Origin: Terebella lapidaria | Lineage: Eukaryota; Annelida; Polychaeta; Terebellida; Terebellidae | Reading direction: 5' to 3' | Length of the DNA: 64,000 nt | Assembly: GCA_949152475.1 (NCBI GenBank) | Contig: OX424560.1 | Coordinates: forward strand, 16,865,106 to 16,929,105 | Part shown: in pieces, positions 48,103 to 56,573 of the stretch | Position numbering within the stretch: position 1 is the stretch's first letter | Layout of the letters: every line of letters starts with the position of its first letter | The notes under the pieces: generated by a model | Told to the model about the DNA's origin: nothing | The model's database searches: none | Seen by the model: only the letters and a program-made list of their open reading frames with translations | Made by a program: the position numbers and the translations under genes

Positions 48103-50355
48103 TAGATCACTTAAACTTAATGATACGTATGGCATTTAAGAAATAACGTCAAATTAGTAGTTACATTGTTTGCAAAAAGTATTTTCACAAGTTACATTAT
48201 TAGAGTACAAGTCTATAAAATGATGCCTAAGCAGGGTGCTAAATCTCTTCCTGTTAATTTCGTCTTTAAATTTGACTGGGAAATTATTCCAAACATTGGG
48301 GATACTATAATACACATTCGATTTGGACCAGTTAGTTCTTGGTTTTGGTAAGGATATTTGATAATTTGCAGTACTTCTAGTGACTATTGAACTAATTCGA
48401 TTTAAAGGGTAAAAATTATTGAAGGCTTCTGGTAGGCGATTATTTGTGTAATCATGTGCAAATTTCATAATGTTGTATAAATACAGGTCCCGTAGTTTAA
48501 GAATATTTAATTGTTTAAAAATCGGTTCAGTATGTGCTCTGAATGTACTATTTGTGATTATTCGCACAGATTTTTTCTGAATAGCGAATAATTTGGGAAG
48601 TGAATTTGAATTTCCCCATGCTATGATTCCATATGAAATTCGGCTATGTATTAAACTGTAGTAAAGTGTTTTAAGAGCCGAAAGTGGTAAAATTCTTTTA
48701 ACTTTATTGAGACAATATAATGTATATGATATTTGTTTACGAAGGTTGTCAATATGTAGTTTCCATGTCAAATTTTCATCAATATGTAAGCCTAGAAATT
48801 TTATGCTTTCAGAATTATTATTATATCCACATTGCTCAATGGCTTCACCGTTGATAAAAATATTGATAGAATTGGTTTTGCTGGGCGAAAATACCATGAA
48901 TTTAGTTTTATTGGTGTTCATGAGAAGCTTATTCTCACAAAGCCATGTATATACTGATTTAAACTCATCATTAATTGTGTTCGATAATTCGACAGGGTCA
49001 CTGCTAGAATAATAGACTGTGGTGTCGTCGGCAAAAGAGAGGACTTTTAGTTTCGTAGAATAATGCAAATCATTAATATATATCAGAAAAAGAAGTGGAC
49101 CCAATATTGATCCCTGTGGGACGCCACATGTAATATCAGAACTTGGGGAGAATGAAGATTTAAATTCGGTAAATTGTTTTCTTCCGGACAAGTAATTCGA
49201 AAACCATAATATTGATGAACCTCTCACACCATAATGCTCCAACTTCGTTAGTAAAATATCATGGGATATAGTATCAAATGCTTTGCTCAAATCCAAGAAA
49301 ACAGCTGCAGTAATATCTTTAGTAGGTTTGTCATTCGCATTAGTTATATCTCTTATTAGTTTAATAATTGGGTGTATCGTTGAGTGTTTTTTCCGGAAGC
49401 CAAATTGGTTCTCAGTAAGGATTTTGTTCGTATTCAGATAGGAAGTGAGTCTTTTATACATAATTTTTTCCAATACTTTAGAAAATGAAGGTAGTAAACT
49501 GATAGGTCTGTAGTTATCAAAAATACGCTCATCACCAGATTTGAACACAGGTATAATTTTCGCTATTTTCATCTTTTCAGGTATAACACCAGTTGAAAAA
49601 GATAAGTTGAAAATATGGGCTAAGGGTTGTGTTATATACTCAATTGTTTGTTTCACTAATTTGGTACTGATATCATCATGTCCTGAGCTTTGTTTAGGTT
49701 TCAAGGAATTAACAACATCATGTATTTCGCTTGCACAAGTGGGGTTTATAAAAAACGAATTGGGAAATTGTCCTGTCAAGTGTCGAGAGAATTTGGAGTT
49801 GACAGGAGTAATTTTGCTAACTATGTTCATACCGATTTTAGAAAAATAATTATTGAAATTGTCTGCGATATCTTTGCAATTTGTAATGAGAGTATTGTTT
49901 ACATAAAAGTTGTCAGATAAGCTCTGTTTATCTTTTGTGTTGATAAGTTCTCTGAGGATTTTCCAAGAACGTTTTGAATCATCTTTGCTCTCATTCAGTA
50001 GATTTGTATAATATGTCTTCATAGCTAATCGTGATACTCTATTGAAAATTGAACAATACAATTTATAGCGAGATATGTTATTCGGTGTTGGCTTTTTGAA
50101 TTTTGTTTTCAGCAACTTACGTTTGTGTAAAGAGGAGACTAATAATCCACTGGTGAACCATGGATCACGCTTTACATATTTAGATGTACACTTTATCAAC
50201 TTCAAAGGAAAACACACGTCATATGCTGACTTGTATAATTCCATGAATTGATTATAGGAGTCGTTTGCACAGGAAGAATCGAATACAATTGAATAATCCA
50301 TGTCACGTAGAATCGAATTGAATCGCATAATGTTATTCTGACTGAAAGATCGTAG
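48103..50355 (-). mobile_element. LINE (CR1/Jockey-type), 5'-truncated copy 1
   Basis: A non-LTR retrotransposon body on the minus strand. Its 3' end merges into the microsatellite at 48102. Its 5' end is cut at 50355, where sequence switches abruptly to PLE ORF2. The same LINE sequence recurs at 61801-64000, offset by 13,698 bp, almost without differences. Confidence 0.9.
48154..50355 (-). CDS. LINE reverse transcriptase ORF, missing endonuclease
   Basis: About 730 codons of LINE origin. In order: the endonuclease-RT linker with YVKRDPWFTSGLL, fingers with SSGHDDISTKLVK, YRPISLLPSFSKVLEK, NQFGFRKKHST, palm AVFLDLSKAFDTI, GVPQGSILGPLLF, catalytic FADDTT, thumb KFLGLHIDENLTW, and a C-terminal region with RISYGIIAWGNS and a CX4CX2C ending. 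It performs target-primed reverse transcription in the family. The apurinic-type endonuclease normally N-terminal is absent. The open frame continues 26 codons past 50355 into antisense PLE sequence, so its apparent N-terminus is chimeric. One residue (Lys vs Arg near 48935) differs from the copy at 61852. Confidence 0.88.
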   Translation of the reverse strand, partial: LRSFSQNNIMRFNSILRDMDYSIVFDSSCANDSYNQFMELYKSAYDVCFPLKLIKCTSKYVKRDPWFTSGLLVSSLHKRKLLKTKFKKPTPNNISRYKLYCSIFNRVSRLAMKTYYTNLLNESKDDSKRSWKILRELINTKDKQSLSDNFYVNNTLITNCKDIADNFNNYFSKIGMNIVSKITPVNSKFSRHLTGQFPNSFFINPTCASEIHDVVNSLKPKQSSGHDDISTKLVKQTIEYITQPLAHIFNLSFSTGVIPEKMKIAKIIPVFKSGDERIFDNYRPISLLPSFSKVLEKIMYKRLTSYLNTNKILTENQFGFRKKHSTIHPIIKLIRDITNANDKPTKDITAAVFLDLSKAFDTISHDILLTKLEHYGVRGSSILWFSNYLSGRKQFTEFKSSFSPSSDITCGVPQGSILGPLLFLIYINDLHYSTKLKVLSFADDTTVYYSSSDPVELSNTINDEFKSVYTWLCENKLLMNTNKTKFMVFSPSKTNSINIFINGEAIEQCGYNNNSESIKFLGLHIDENLTWKLHIDNLRKQISYTLYCLNKVKRILPLSALKTLYYSLIHSRISYGIIAWGNSNSLPKLFAIQKKSVRIITNSTFRAHTEPIFKQLNILKLRDLYLYNIMKFAHDYTNNRLPEAFNNFYPLNRISSIVTRSTANYQISLPKPRTNWSKSNVYYSIPNVWNNFPVKFKDEINRKRFSTLLRHHFIDLYSNNVTCENTFCKQCNY

Positions 50356-51643
50356 ATTATTGGAAATCTCACTTAAATGTAATGACTTTGAATTTGACGG
50401 TAAGACATTCCTACAAGTTTCAGGCACAGCCATGGGTCAGAAATATGCACCTCATGCAGATATTTATATGGCTGAATTTGAAAAGCAAGCATTACAAATG
50501 TGTCCATTCAAACCAGATTGCTATTATAGGTATTTAGATGACATTTTCCTCATTTGGCCACACGGCACTTCCAAATTTAATCAGTTTCTCGAAATATTCA
50601 ATTCACATAGGGCATCAATCAAGTTCAAAGCTGAAATTAGCACTGATTCAGTTAATTTTCTGGATACTACTTTGTTCAGGAGCAAAGAAAACACATTAGA
50701 AGCAAAGGTTTTCTTCAAACCAACGGATACTCATCAGTTGCTGCATAAGCTCTCTTTTCATCCAAAGCACACTTATAAAGGACTAATCAAGTCCCAAGTT
50801 TTTCGATTTTTCCAAATTTGCTCCTATCCAGATGATGTTGAATTAGCTTGCCAAACATTATTCAAGGCACTTTCGAAACGTAACTATTCAAAACGTTGGC
50901 TTCGCAAAATAAAGAATGAAACATTGAGAATTCTAAACAGTGAGGAAAGGCTAGGTGCTGATTTTCAATTGCCCACTTCCAGCTCATCTGGCTCAAAACC
51001 TTGTAATTCTAGACTATGTCAAACATGTCATTTAGTTCCAAATTGTCAAAATTTCTCAGGATCAGTTTTTGAACAAACCTACTCAATCAACTCAGCTTTG
51101 GATTGCAACTCAGAAAATATAATTTATCTATACACTTGTAAGCTTTGCGAAAAACAATATGTAGGTGAAACCGGTAAATCACTCAAATTCAGAAACAATC
51201 GTCACCGTGCTGCAATAACTAGCTGCAATGAGGAAAATGCATTATACAGTCATCTATCTAAATTTCACAGCAAAACTGAATTTTCCATCGATTGTTTTTC
51301 TCTTTTACCAATTGAACAGGTTTCCGATCTTGGTGCTGAACTTTTAAACAAACAATGGCGACTTGAAAGGGAATATTGTTGGATTGATACTTTAGGCACT
51401 TTCGAACCTCATGGCCTCAACGTTCAAAAATTTACAAAGTATGACCCTTTGAACAAAAGTAAAAATAAATTCGACCTGGTGTATATAGTACCCTTCTCAA
51501 AAACAGGTGCTCTTTCGGCCCAAATTGTTAAAAAGCATATGAAACAACTCAACAAAAATACTGATGGTGATATTAAAATAGCAACAGCTTACAAGAAGCA
51601 TCAAAACCTTAAAGAACTTTTAGTCAGAAGCAAACTTAAATAA
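50356..51643 (+). pseudogene. PLE ORF2 (RT + GIY-YIG), 5'-truncated copy A
   Basis: Matches ORF2 of the full copies from residue ~297 onward: RT motif AMGQKYAPH, the YLDD box, thumb, and the GIY-YIG endonuclease. It lacks fingers and the first palm motif. A 3-bp in-frame deletion removes Tyr after YAPH in the RT core, and Asp to Ala appears near the end (SDLGAELL). The first ATG in this fragment is internal. 5' truncation is common for PLEs, so it cannot be active by itself. Confidence 0.9.
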
Positions 51644-52263
51644 TCCAACAAAATTTGTTCAATGTCGCTCATTGAATTTTTATTGCTGTTTTATGTTATG
51701 TGTTACTCTTACAATTATCTTGTGCCAGTGCATTTTTTATACTCTCCAAAACATACTTAGCCCGTGCCTAGCATATTGTAAGAGTCAAAACACATTTTAT
51801 AAACATTTTATGAATATTTTGTTTTTCAGTTCATTTTAGTACATTTTGTTTTTATTTCATCTCATTTTATTTGAAGTCTCCGGAAGCAATGCGAGTCAAT
51901 TTGACACATCTTCAGTTTCAAAAAACAATTTCATGCCTAATAAAATCTCTGCCTAAGAATCTATTGCTGGAAAGCACCGCAGTAATACCATTTTGAAAAT
52001 TATTTCTTTTAGCATACTTCAGAAAATATAACTTCAAACGTTATTTATGTTTGTCAATCAACTAACTGCTAATTGTTTTACTCAGTGTCAGATACGCATA
52101 TCAAAAACAATTGAATTCACTAACTGTTAATTATCTATACTCAACATATGTCACTTTTTTTGGCAAACTGTTCTGAAAACTGCTAATTGATTTGCTCAAC
52201 CATTGGAAAACTGTTAATTGATTTACTCAAACAAAATTGACATTGGCACAAGCCAAAATTTCC

Positions 52264-52271
52264 TATAAATA
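52264..52271 (+). promoter_or_regulatory. TATA box of the PLE
   Basis: TATAAATA in a CC-TATAAATA-C context, about 30 bp upstream of the hammerhead-like motif and 300 bp upstream of the ORF1 ATG. Conserved at 57194-57201. Transcription from here would start close to the ribozyme 5' strand. Confidence 0.5.
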
Positions 52272-52301
52272 CTGCAACCACAGTAGGTTCTTTAGACTTC
52301 A

Positions 52302-52339
52302 GCACTTGACAAAGGATTCAACTCCGAAACCGGTCGTGC
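52302..52339 (+). ncRNA. hammerhead-ribozyme-like motif, copy 1
   Basis: Folds in type I hammerhead order. Stem I is GCAC (52302-52305) with GTGC (52336-52339). The core strand is TTGACAA (52306-52312). Stem II is GGA/TCC with loop TTCAAC, then GAAA (52326-52329), a minimal stem III (AC/GT with CG loop) and a GTC cleavage triplet ending at 52335. The core differs from CUGANGA at C3 (U) and G8 (A). These two bases pair with each other in the hammerhead structure, so the change keeps the pair. Very short stem III is typical of PLE hammerheads, which often work as dimers. Catalysis is inferred only. Confidence 0.6.
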
Positions 52340-52356
52340 AACAGGCAGAGTACATT

Positions 52357-52406
52357 GTGAGTAACCTTTTTTTGATATTGTTTTGTATTATTTTGTTTTG
52401 TTTTAG
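52357..52406 (+). other. possible 50-nt intron in the PLE leader
   Basis: Starts GTGAGTAACC, ends in a T-rich tract and TTTTAG. PLEs are known to keep introns. It is conserved in the second copy (57287-57336). There is no transcript evidence. Confidence 0.3.
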
Positions 52407-52572
52407 ATCTGGTCAGATTATTGACCATATCTTTGCATTCAGGCTTCTTCGTTCATTTTGTTTCCATTTTATAAAATTGTTTTTATTTTTATGATTTTAT
52501 CCTTCGGTTTTATCATCCAAATCAATCGCGTTCTGGTTTTAATGCTTTCAAATTTAATTGCTGAAACGTATC

Positions 52573-54294
52573 ATGGCTCTTTCTAAACCTCCTCACTTCC
52601 GTTCTTTTTACACTCTCCTTCAATGCTTTCACCACCTGTCACTAATGCTCCAGCAGTCTCAAGGCCAAGTCACCAGGGCTTTCAGTAAAAAACAACAACA
52701 CCTGGATGACTTCATCAAACCTGCTTGTTCTGGTCCTCTAATCAAACAAAAAATCTCCAAAATCAATCAAAATTGGGTACAAAACGTGACCGAACAATTG
52801 GTGGAACACTACGAGAGCTCAATTCAAAACCTTTTGGCCCACATTTCCTCTTTAGGTTTATCTGATTCGGACATTGCAAATTCGGTAGCTCTCGTCATTC
52901 AGCAGGCTAAATCTCATTTCGGCAAAAAACTTCAGGGTTCCACCATCCAGAAATTCAAAAGCTCCACTCTTCCAAATTCCCCTATTCCAAATTCTACCTC
53001 TCAATCAAAACCTCAGACTTGTGAGGTTAAAGGTCACAAACACCCACTTAGTAATTTCTTCCCATGTAATATATCCTATCGTGGTATGAGATTCCCTAGC
53101 CTTGAGCACATCTATCAGTATCACAAAGCCCGGTACCATGACTGTCAACACCTAGCCAATCGGATCCTTAGGGCTCCCCATGCAGGAGTGGCTAAACGTT
53201 TGGCTAGTGAAATTCCTAGCCTGTCCCCGTTCTGGCATAAAAGTAAAAATGGAATCATGCGTCAACTTCTTCAAGTTAAGTTTAATTCTTGCAAATTGTT
53301 CCGTGACACTCTGATGGGTCTACCGGAAGGGTGTCACATTGTCCATCCAGTTCCTGACAGCCACTGGGGTGTTAATCGTCATGGTCAAGGCTCTAACTTC
53401 TTTGGCCGCCTCCTAATGGACCTAAAACGTGCCAACTCTCCTACTAACAATACTAAACCCTCTCGCTCTGTACCTCCATCCTCAAATAACACCCTCCCTA
53501 AAACCCTTCCCTCTGTGTCCACTTCTAACCGCTTCCAACTCCTTGACACTCTCTCTAATCCTCCTTGCCTCTCATCATCTGATGATTGGCCACCTCTCTC
53601 TCGCTCTTCTCCTGATAACCGCCTTAGTGCCACGCCCAAACGGCGTCTGCGCTCTCCTTCTTCTCCTGAACTCTCACCCTCCTCTCAACCTAAAGGCAAA
53701 CGCTCTCGCTTTGCCTCTCCTAAAAACTCTCCTAACACCACTTTCCATGTCTCTCCTTCTACTATCAGAGGGCCCAAAACTCTTTGGGCACTTCCTAAAC
53801 TAACCTCCTCCACTGTCGTCCTCGGCTCTTCTAACCTCTCTCGCATCACCAAATCCCCCGTCAGTGATATCCAAGTTGTGTCTTATCCTGGAGCTTTGTT
53901 CAACCATCTCAGAATGATGTTCACGGCCTGTAAAAAATCATTTGATGCCCCCAAAAACTTAATCTTAAGTGTTGGCCTGAACAATCGAAGCTCCAAACCA
54001 AGTGTTACTTCAATTCCAGAGCTGAGGAATATGCTCAGCAGTGCTTTCCGAATCTTCCCCCACTCCAAAATTCTTATTCCAAAAATTAACTACTCAGACA
54101 ATCTTCCGTCTGTAGAGAAACGCAACTTGGATATGATTAACAGGGCTTTGGATGACATGAGTTCACGTTTCAGCAATCTCACAGTTGTTAAACAGTTGGA
54201 TCCAATCAAGTTCTATACACAGCCAGATAACATTCATTGGACTGAACAAACGGCCAATGAAATGGTGAAATTCTGGCTCAGTCATTTAAACTAA
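52573..54294 (+). CDS. PLE ORF1: NADAR (YbiA-like) + SGNH hydrolase-like protein, copy B
   Basis: I place the start at ATG 52573 (ATCATGGC context), giving 573 residues. Residues ~1-150: helical, polar. ~158-285: a NADAR domain, with LSNFFPC, FPSLEHIYQYHKA (Glu of the E-H-x-x-Q motif), SPFWHK, MRQLLQVKF, DSHWGVN and GSNFFGRLLMDLK. The known catalytic Glu and the D-x-x-W-G and G-x-N-x-x-G-x-x-L-M motifs are all kept. ~290-405: Ser/Pro-rich with a basic bipartite NLS-like stretch (PKRRLRS...KGKRSRF). ~412-573: SGNH/GDSL-like, with LGSSNLSR (Ser block), YPGA (Gly), SVGLNN (Asn) and DNIHW (Asp-x-x-His). NADAR enzymes cleave N-glycosidic bonds of ADP-ribose-type or riboflavin-intermediate substrates; its job in a retroelement is unknown. 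It ends in a slippery site leading into ORF2. Confidence 0.85.
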   Translation: MALSKPPHFRSFYTLLQCFHHLSLMLQQSQGQVTRAFSKKQQHLDDFIKPACSGPLIKQKISKINQNWVQNVTEQLVEHYESSIQNLLAHISSLGLSDSDIANSVALVIQQAKSHFGKKLQGSTIQKFKSSTLPNSPIPNSTSQSKPQTCEVKGHKHPLSNFFPCNISYRGMRFPSLEHIYQYHKARYHDCQHLANRILRAPHAGVAKRLASEIPSLSPFWHKSKNGIMRQLLQVKFNSCKLFRDTLMGLPEGCHIVHPVPDSHWGVNRHGQGSNFFGRLLMDLKRANSPTNNTKPSRSVPPSSNNTLPKTLPSVSTSNRFQLLDTLSNPPCLSSSDDWPPLSRSSPDNRLSATPKRRLRSPSSPELSPSSQPKGKRSRFASPKNSPNTTFHVSPSTIRGPKTLWALPKLTSSTVVLGSSNLSRITKSPVSDIQVVSYPGALFNHLRMMFTACKKSFDAPKNLILSVGLNNRSSKPSVTSIPELRNMLSSAFRIFPHSKILIPKINYSDNLPSVEKRNLDMINRALDDMSSRFSNLTVVKQLDPIKFYTQPDNIHWTEQTANEMVKFWLSHLN

Positions 54295-56573
54295 ATCATT
54301 CTGAGAGTCCACCGAACTCCAGTACGACTAATAATGTTGTAAACCTTTCCAAATTTACACTTTCGGACACACAAATCGCTCTTCTAAATCGTGGTTTGAC
54401 ATTTGTTCCCACACCCAAAATAACATTGGATCCAATTGAACAAGCTGTGCAAGATTTTGGTAGAAAACTCAAACTTCAAAATTATTTTTCTCACCGTCCA
54501 AATTCATTTACAAATAGATCAAAATTCACTCCAAAATCTACCTGGACTCCACCCAGTTCCATGATTGACAAGCCTGTTTTGGATTGCATTTCGGCAATAT
54601 CTAAAGAAATTAAAAATTTGAAAATTCAACCAGAAACCAAGAACCTAACAAAAATTGAATATAAAACTATAAAGGATTTACAAAATAACGTAGACTTGGT
54701 AATCAAAAAAGCAGATAAAGGTAGTGCAGTCGTAATTTTGGATAAGCAAAATTATATTAATGAAGGTTTTCGTCAATTATACAATCCAGCTCATTACAGA
54801 GAAATTGACACTCCTCTTTACCTAGAAAATTCAGAAAAAATTACAAAAATTTTAAAAGGATTACGCAATTCTGGATGCCTTTCTGAAAAAGTATTCCAAT
54901 TTCTTTTACCACCAGAACACCCTCGTCAAAGAAGATTTTATATGCTACCTAAAATTCATAAACCCAAAGACTCCTGGCCAATTCCAAATGTAATGCCACC
55001 AGGGCGCCCAATTGTTTCTGACTGCAGCAGTGAATCTGAAAAAGTAGCTATGTATATTGATTCATATATAAAAGATCAAGCAAATAAGCATCCATCATAT
55101 ATAAAAAACACGTATGACTTTTTAGATAAAGTGAGAGGGTTTGAACTAGATCCAAATTCTTTACTAATCACTTTAGATGTTGAAAGTATGTATACTAATA
55201 TAAATCATGAAGAAGGTATCCAAGCAATTAAAAATGCATTCCCGACTCTGAAAAACAATGAACTATTCAAAGGTATAATAGAATTATTGGAAATCTCACT
55301 TAAATGTAATGACTTTGAATTTGACGGTAAGACATTCCTACAAGTTTCAGGCACAGCCATGGGTCAGAAATATGCACCTCATTATGCAGATATTTATATG
55401 GCTGAATTTGAAAAGCAAGCATTACAAATGTGTCCATTCAAACCAGATTGCTATTATAGGTATTTAGATGACATTTTCCTCATTTGGCCACACGGCACTT
55501 CCAAATTTAATCAGTTTCTCGAAATATTCAATTCACATAGGGCATCAATCAAGTTCAAAGCTGAAATTAGCACTGATTCAGTTAATTTTCTGGATACTAC
55601 TTTGTTCAGGAGCAAAGAAAACACATTAGAAGCAAAGGTTTTCTTCAAACCAACGGATACTCATCAGTTGCTGCATAAGCTCTCTTTTCATCCAAAGCAC
55701 ACTTATAAAGGACTAATCAAGTCCCAAGTTTTTCGATTTTTCCAAATTTGCTCCTATCCAGATGATGTTGAATTAGCTTGCCAAACATTATTCAAGGCAC
55801 TTTCGAAACGTAACTATTCAAAACGTTGGCTTCGCAAAATAAAGAATGAAACATTGAGAATTCTAAACAGTGAGGAAAGGCTAGGTGCTGATTTTCAATT
55901 GCCCACTTCCAGCTCATCTGGCTCAAAACCTTGTAATTCTAGACTATGTCAAACATGTCATTTAGTTCCAAATTGTCAAAATTTCTCAGGATCAGTTTTT
56001 GAACAAACCTACTCAATCAACTCAGCTTTGGATTGCAACTCAGAAAATATAATTTATCTATACACTTGTAAGCTTTGCGAAAAACAATATGTAGGTGAAA
56101 CCGGTAAATCACTCAAATTCAGAAACAATCGTCACCGTGCTGCAATAACTAGCTGCAATGAGGAAAATGCATTATACAGTCATCTATCTAAATTTCACAG
56201 CAAAACTGAATTTTCCATCGATTGTTTTTCTCTTTTACCAATTGAACAGGTTTCCGATCTTGGTGATGAACTTTTAAACAAACAATGGCGACTTGAAAGG
56301 GAATATTGTTGGATTGATACTTTAGGCACTTTCGAACCTCATGGCCTCAACGTTCAAAAATTTACAAAGTATGACCCTTTGAACAAAAGTAAAAATAAAT
56401 TCGACCTGGTGTATATAGTACCCTTCTCAAAAACAGGTGCTCTTTCGGCCCAAATTGTTAAAAAGCATATGAAACAACTCAACAAAAATACTGATGGTGA
56501 TATTAAAATAGCAACAGCTTACAAGAAGCATCAAAACCTTAAAGAACTTTTAGTCAGAAGCAAACTTAAATAA
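54261..56573 (+). CDS. PLE ORF2: reverse transcriptase + GIY-YIG endonuclease, copy B
   Basis: The frame is open from 54261 and has no ATG before the conserved RT begins, so translation by -1 frameshift from ORF1 is likely. From 54396, about 725 residues: KKADKGSAVVILD, FYMLPKIHKP (PLE-type RT lead motif), GRPIVSDCSS, ITLDVESMYTNI (motif A), GTAMGQKYAPHYAD (B), YYRYLDDIFLIW (catalytic DD, C), then thumb, a Cys/His cluster (CNSRLCQTCHLVPNC) and a GIY-YIG nuclease: NIIYLYTCKLCEKQYVGETG, R and H in the following helix, and LEREYCW carrying the late Glu. This is the standard PLE pair of activities: the nuclease nicks target DNA and the RT primes from it. All catalytic residues visible are intact. 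Confidence 0.92.
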   Translation, partial: NGEILAQSFKLNHSESPPNSSTTNNVVNLSKFTLSDTQIALLNRGLTFVPTPKITLDPIEQAVQDFGRKLKLQNYFSHRPNSFTNRSKFTPKSTWTPPSSMIDKPVLDCISAISKEIKNLKIQPETKNLTKIEYKTIKDLQNNVDLVIKKADKGSAVVILDKQNYINEGFRQLYNPAHYREIDTPLYLENSEKITKILKGLRNSGCLSEKVFQFLLPPEHPRQRRFYMLPKIHKPKDSWPIPNVMPPGRPIVSDCSSESEKVAMYIDSYIKDQANKHPSYIKNTYDFLDKVRGFELDPNSLLITLDVESMYTNINHEEGIQAIKNAFPTLKNNELFKGIIELLEISLKCNDFEFDGKTFLQVSGTAMGQKYAPHYADIYMAEFEKQALQMCPFKPDCYYRYLDDIFLIWPHGTSKFNQFLEIFNSHRASIKFKAEISTDSVNFLDTTLFRSKENTLEAKVFFKPTDTHQLLHKLSFHPKHTYKGLIKSQVFRFFQICSYPDDVELACQTLFKALSKRNYSKRWLRKIKNETLRILNSEERLGADFQLPTSSSSGSKPCNSRLCQTCHLVPNCQNFSGSVFEQTYSINSALDCNSENIIYLYTCKLCEKQYVGETGKSLKFRNNRHRAAITSCNEENALYSHLSKFHSKTEFSIDCFSLLPIEQVSDLGDELLNKQWRLEREYCWIDTLGTFEPHGLNVQKFTKYDPLNKSKNKFDLVYIVPFSKTGALSAQIVKKHMKQLNKNTDGDIKIATAYKKHQNLKELLVRSKLK
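54285..54291 (+). promoter_or_regulatory. -1 ribosomal frameshift slippery site, copy B
   Basis: T TTA AAC in the correct phase of ORF1 (CAT TTA AAC TAA), followed at once by the ORF1 stop TAA (54292-54294). A -1 slip gives TTT AAA CTA AAT, exactly the ORF2 frame, which is open from 54261. UUUAAAC is among the most efficient known -1 slippery heptamers. A weak stem (GAGT/ACTC) starts about 13 nt downstream; no strong pseudoknot was recognised. Confidence 0.7.

Larger units (their letters stand above)
51644..52572 (+). repeat. PLE inter-element leader / pseudo-LTR, copy A-B
   Basis: Non-coding, AT-rich, and almost identical to 56574-57500. It contains a TATA box (52264-52271), a hammerhead-like motif (52302-52339) and a possible 50-nt intron (52357-52406). 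In PLEs such terminal repeats carry promoter and ribozyme functions. Repeated CTAATTG/TTAATTGATT phrases lie in the first 600 bp. Confidence 0.8.

Noticed and set aside
47863..48110. Long open frames on both strands
   Set aside because: They are translations of the (CA/TA)n microsatellite; the same holds at 61511-61844.
53385..53639. Minus-strand and +2 frames inside PLE ORF1 (also 53429-53803)
   Set aside because: Shadows of the Ser/Pro-rich linker codons of ORF1; no independent support.
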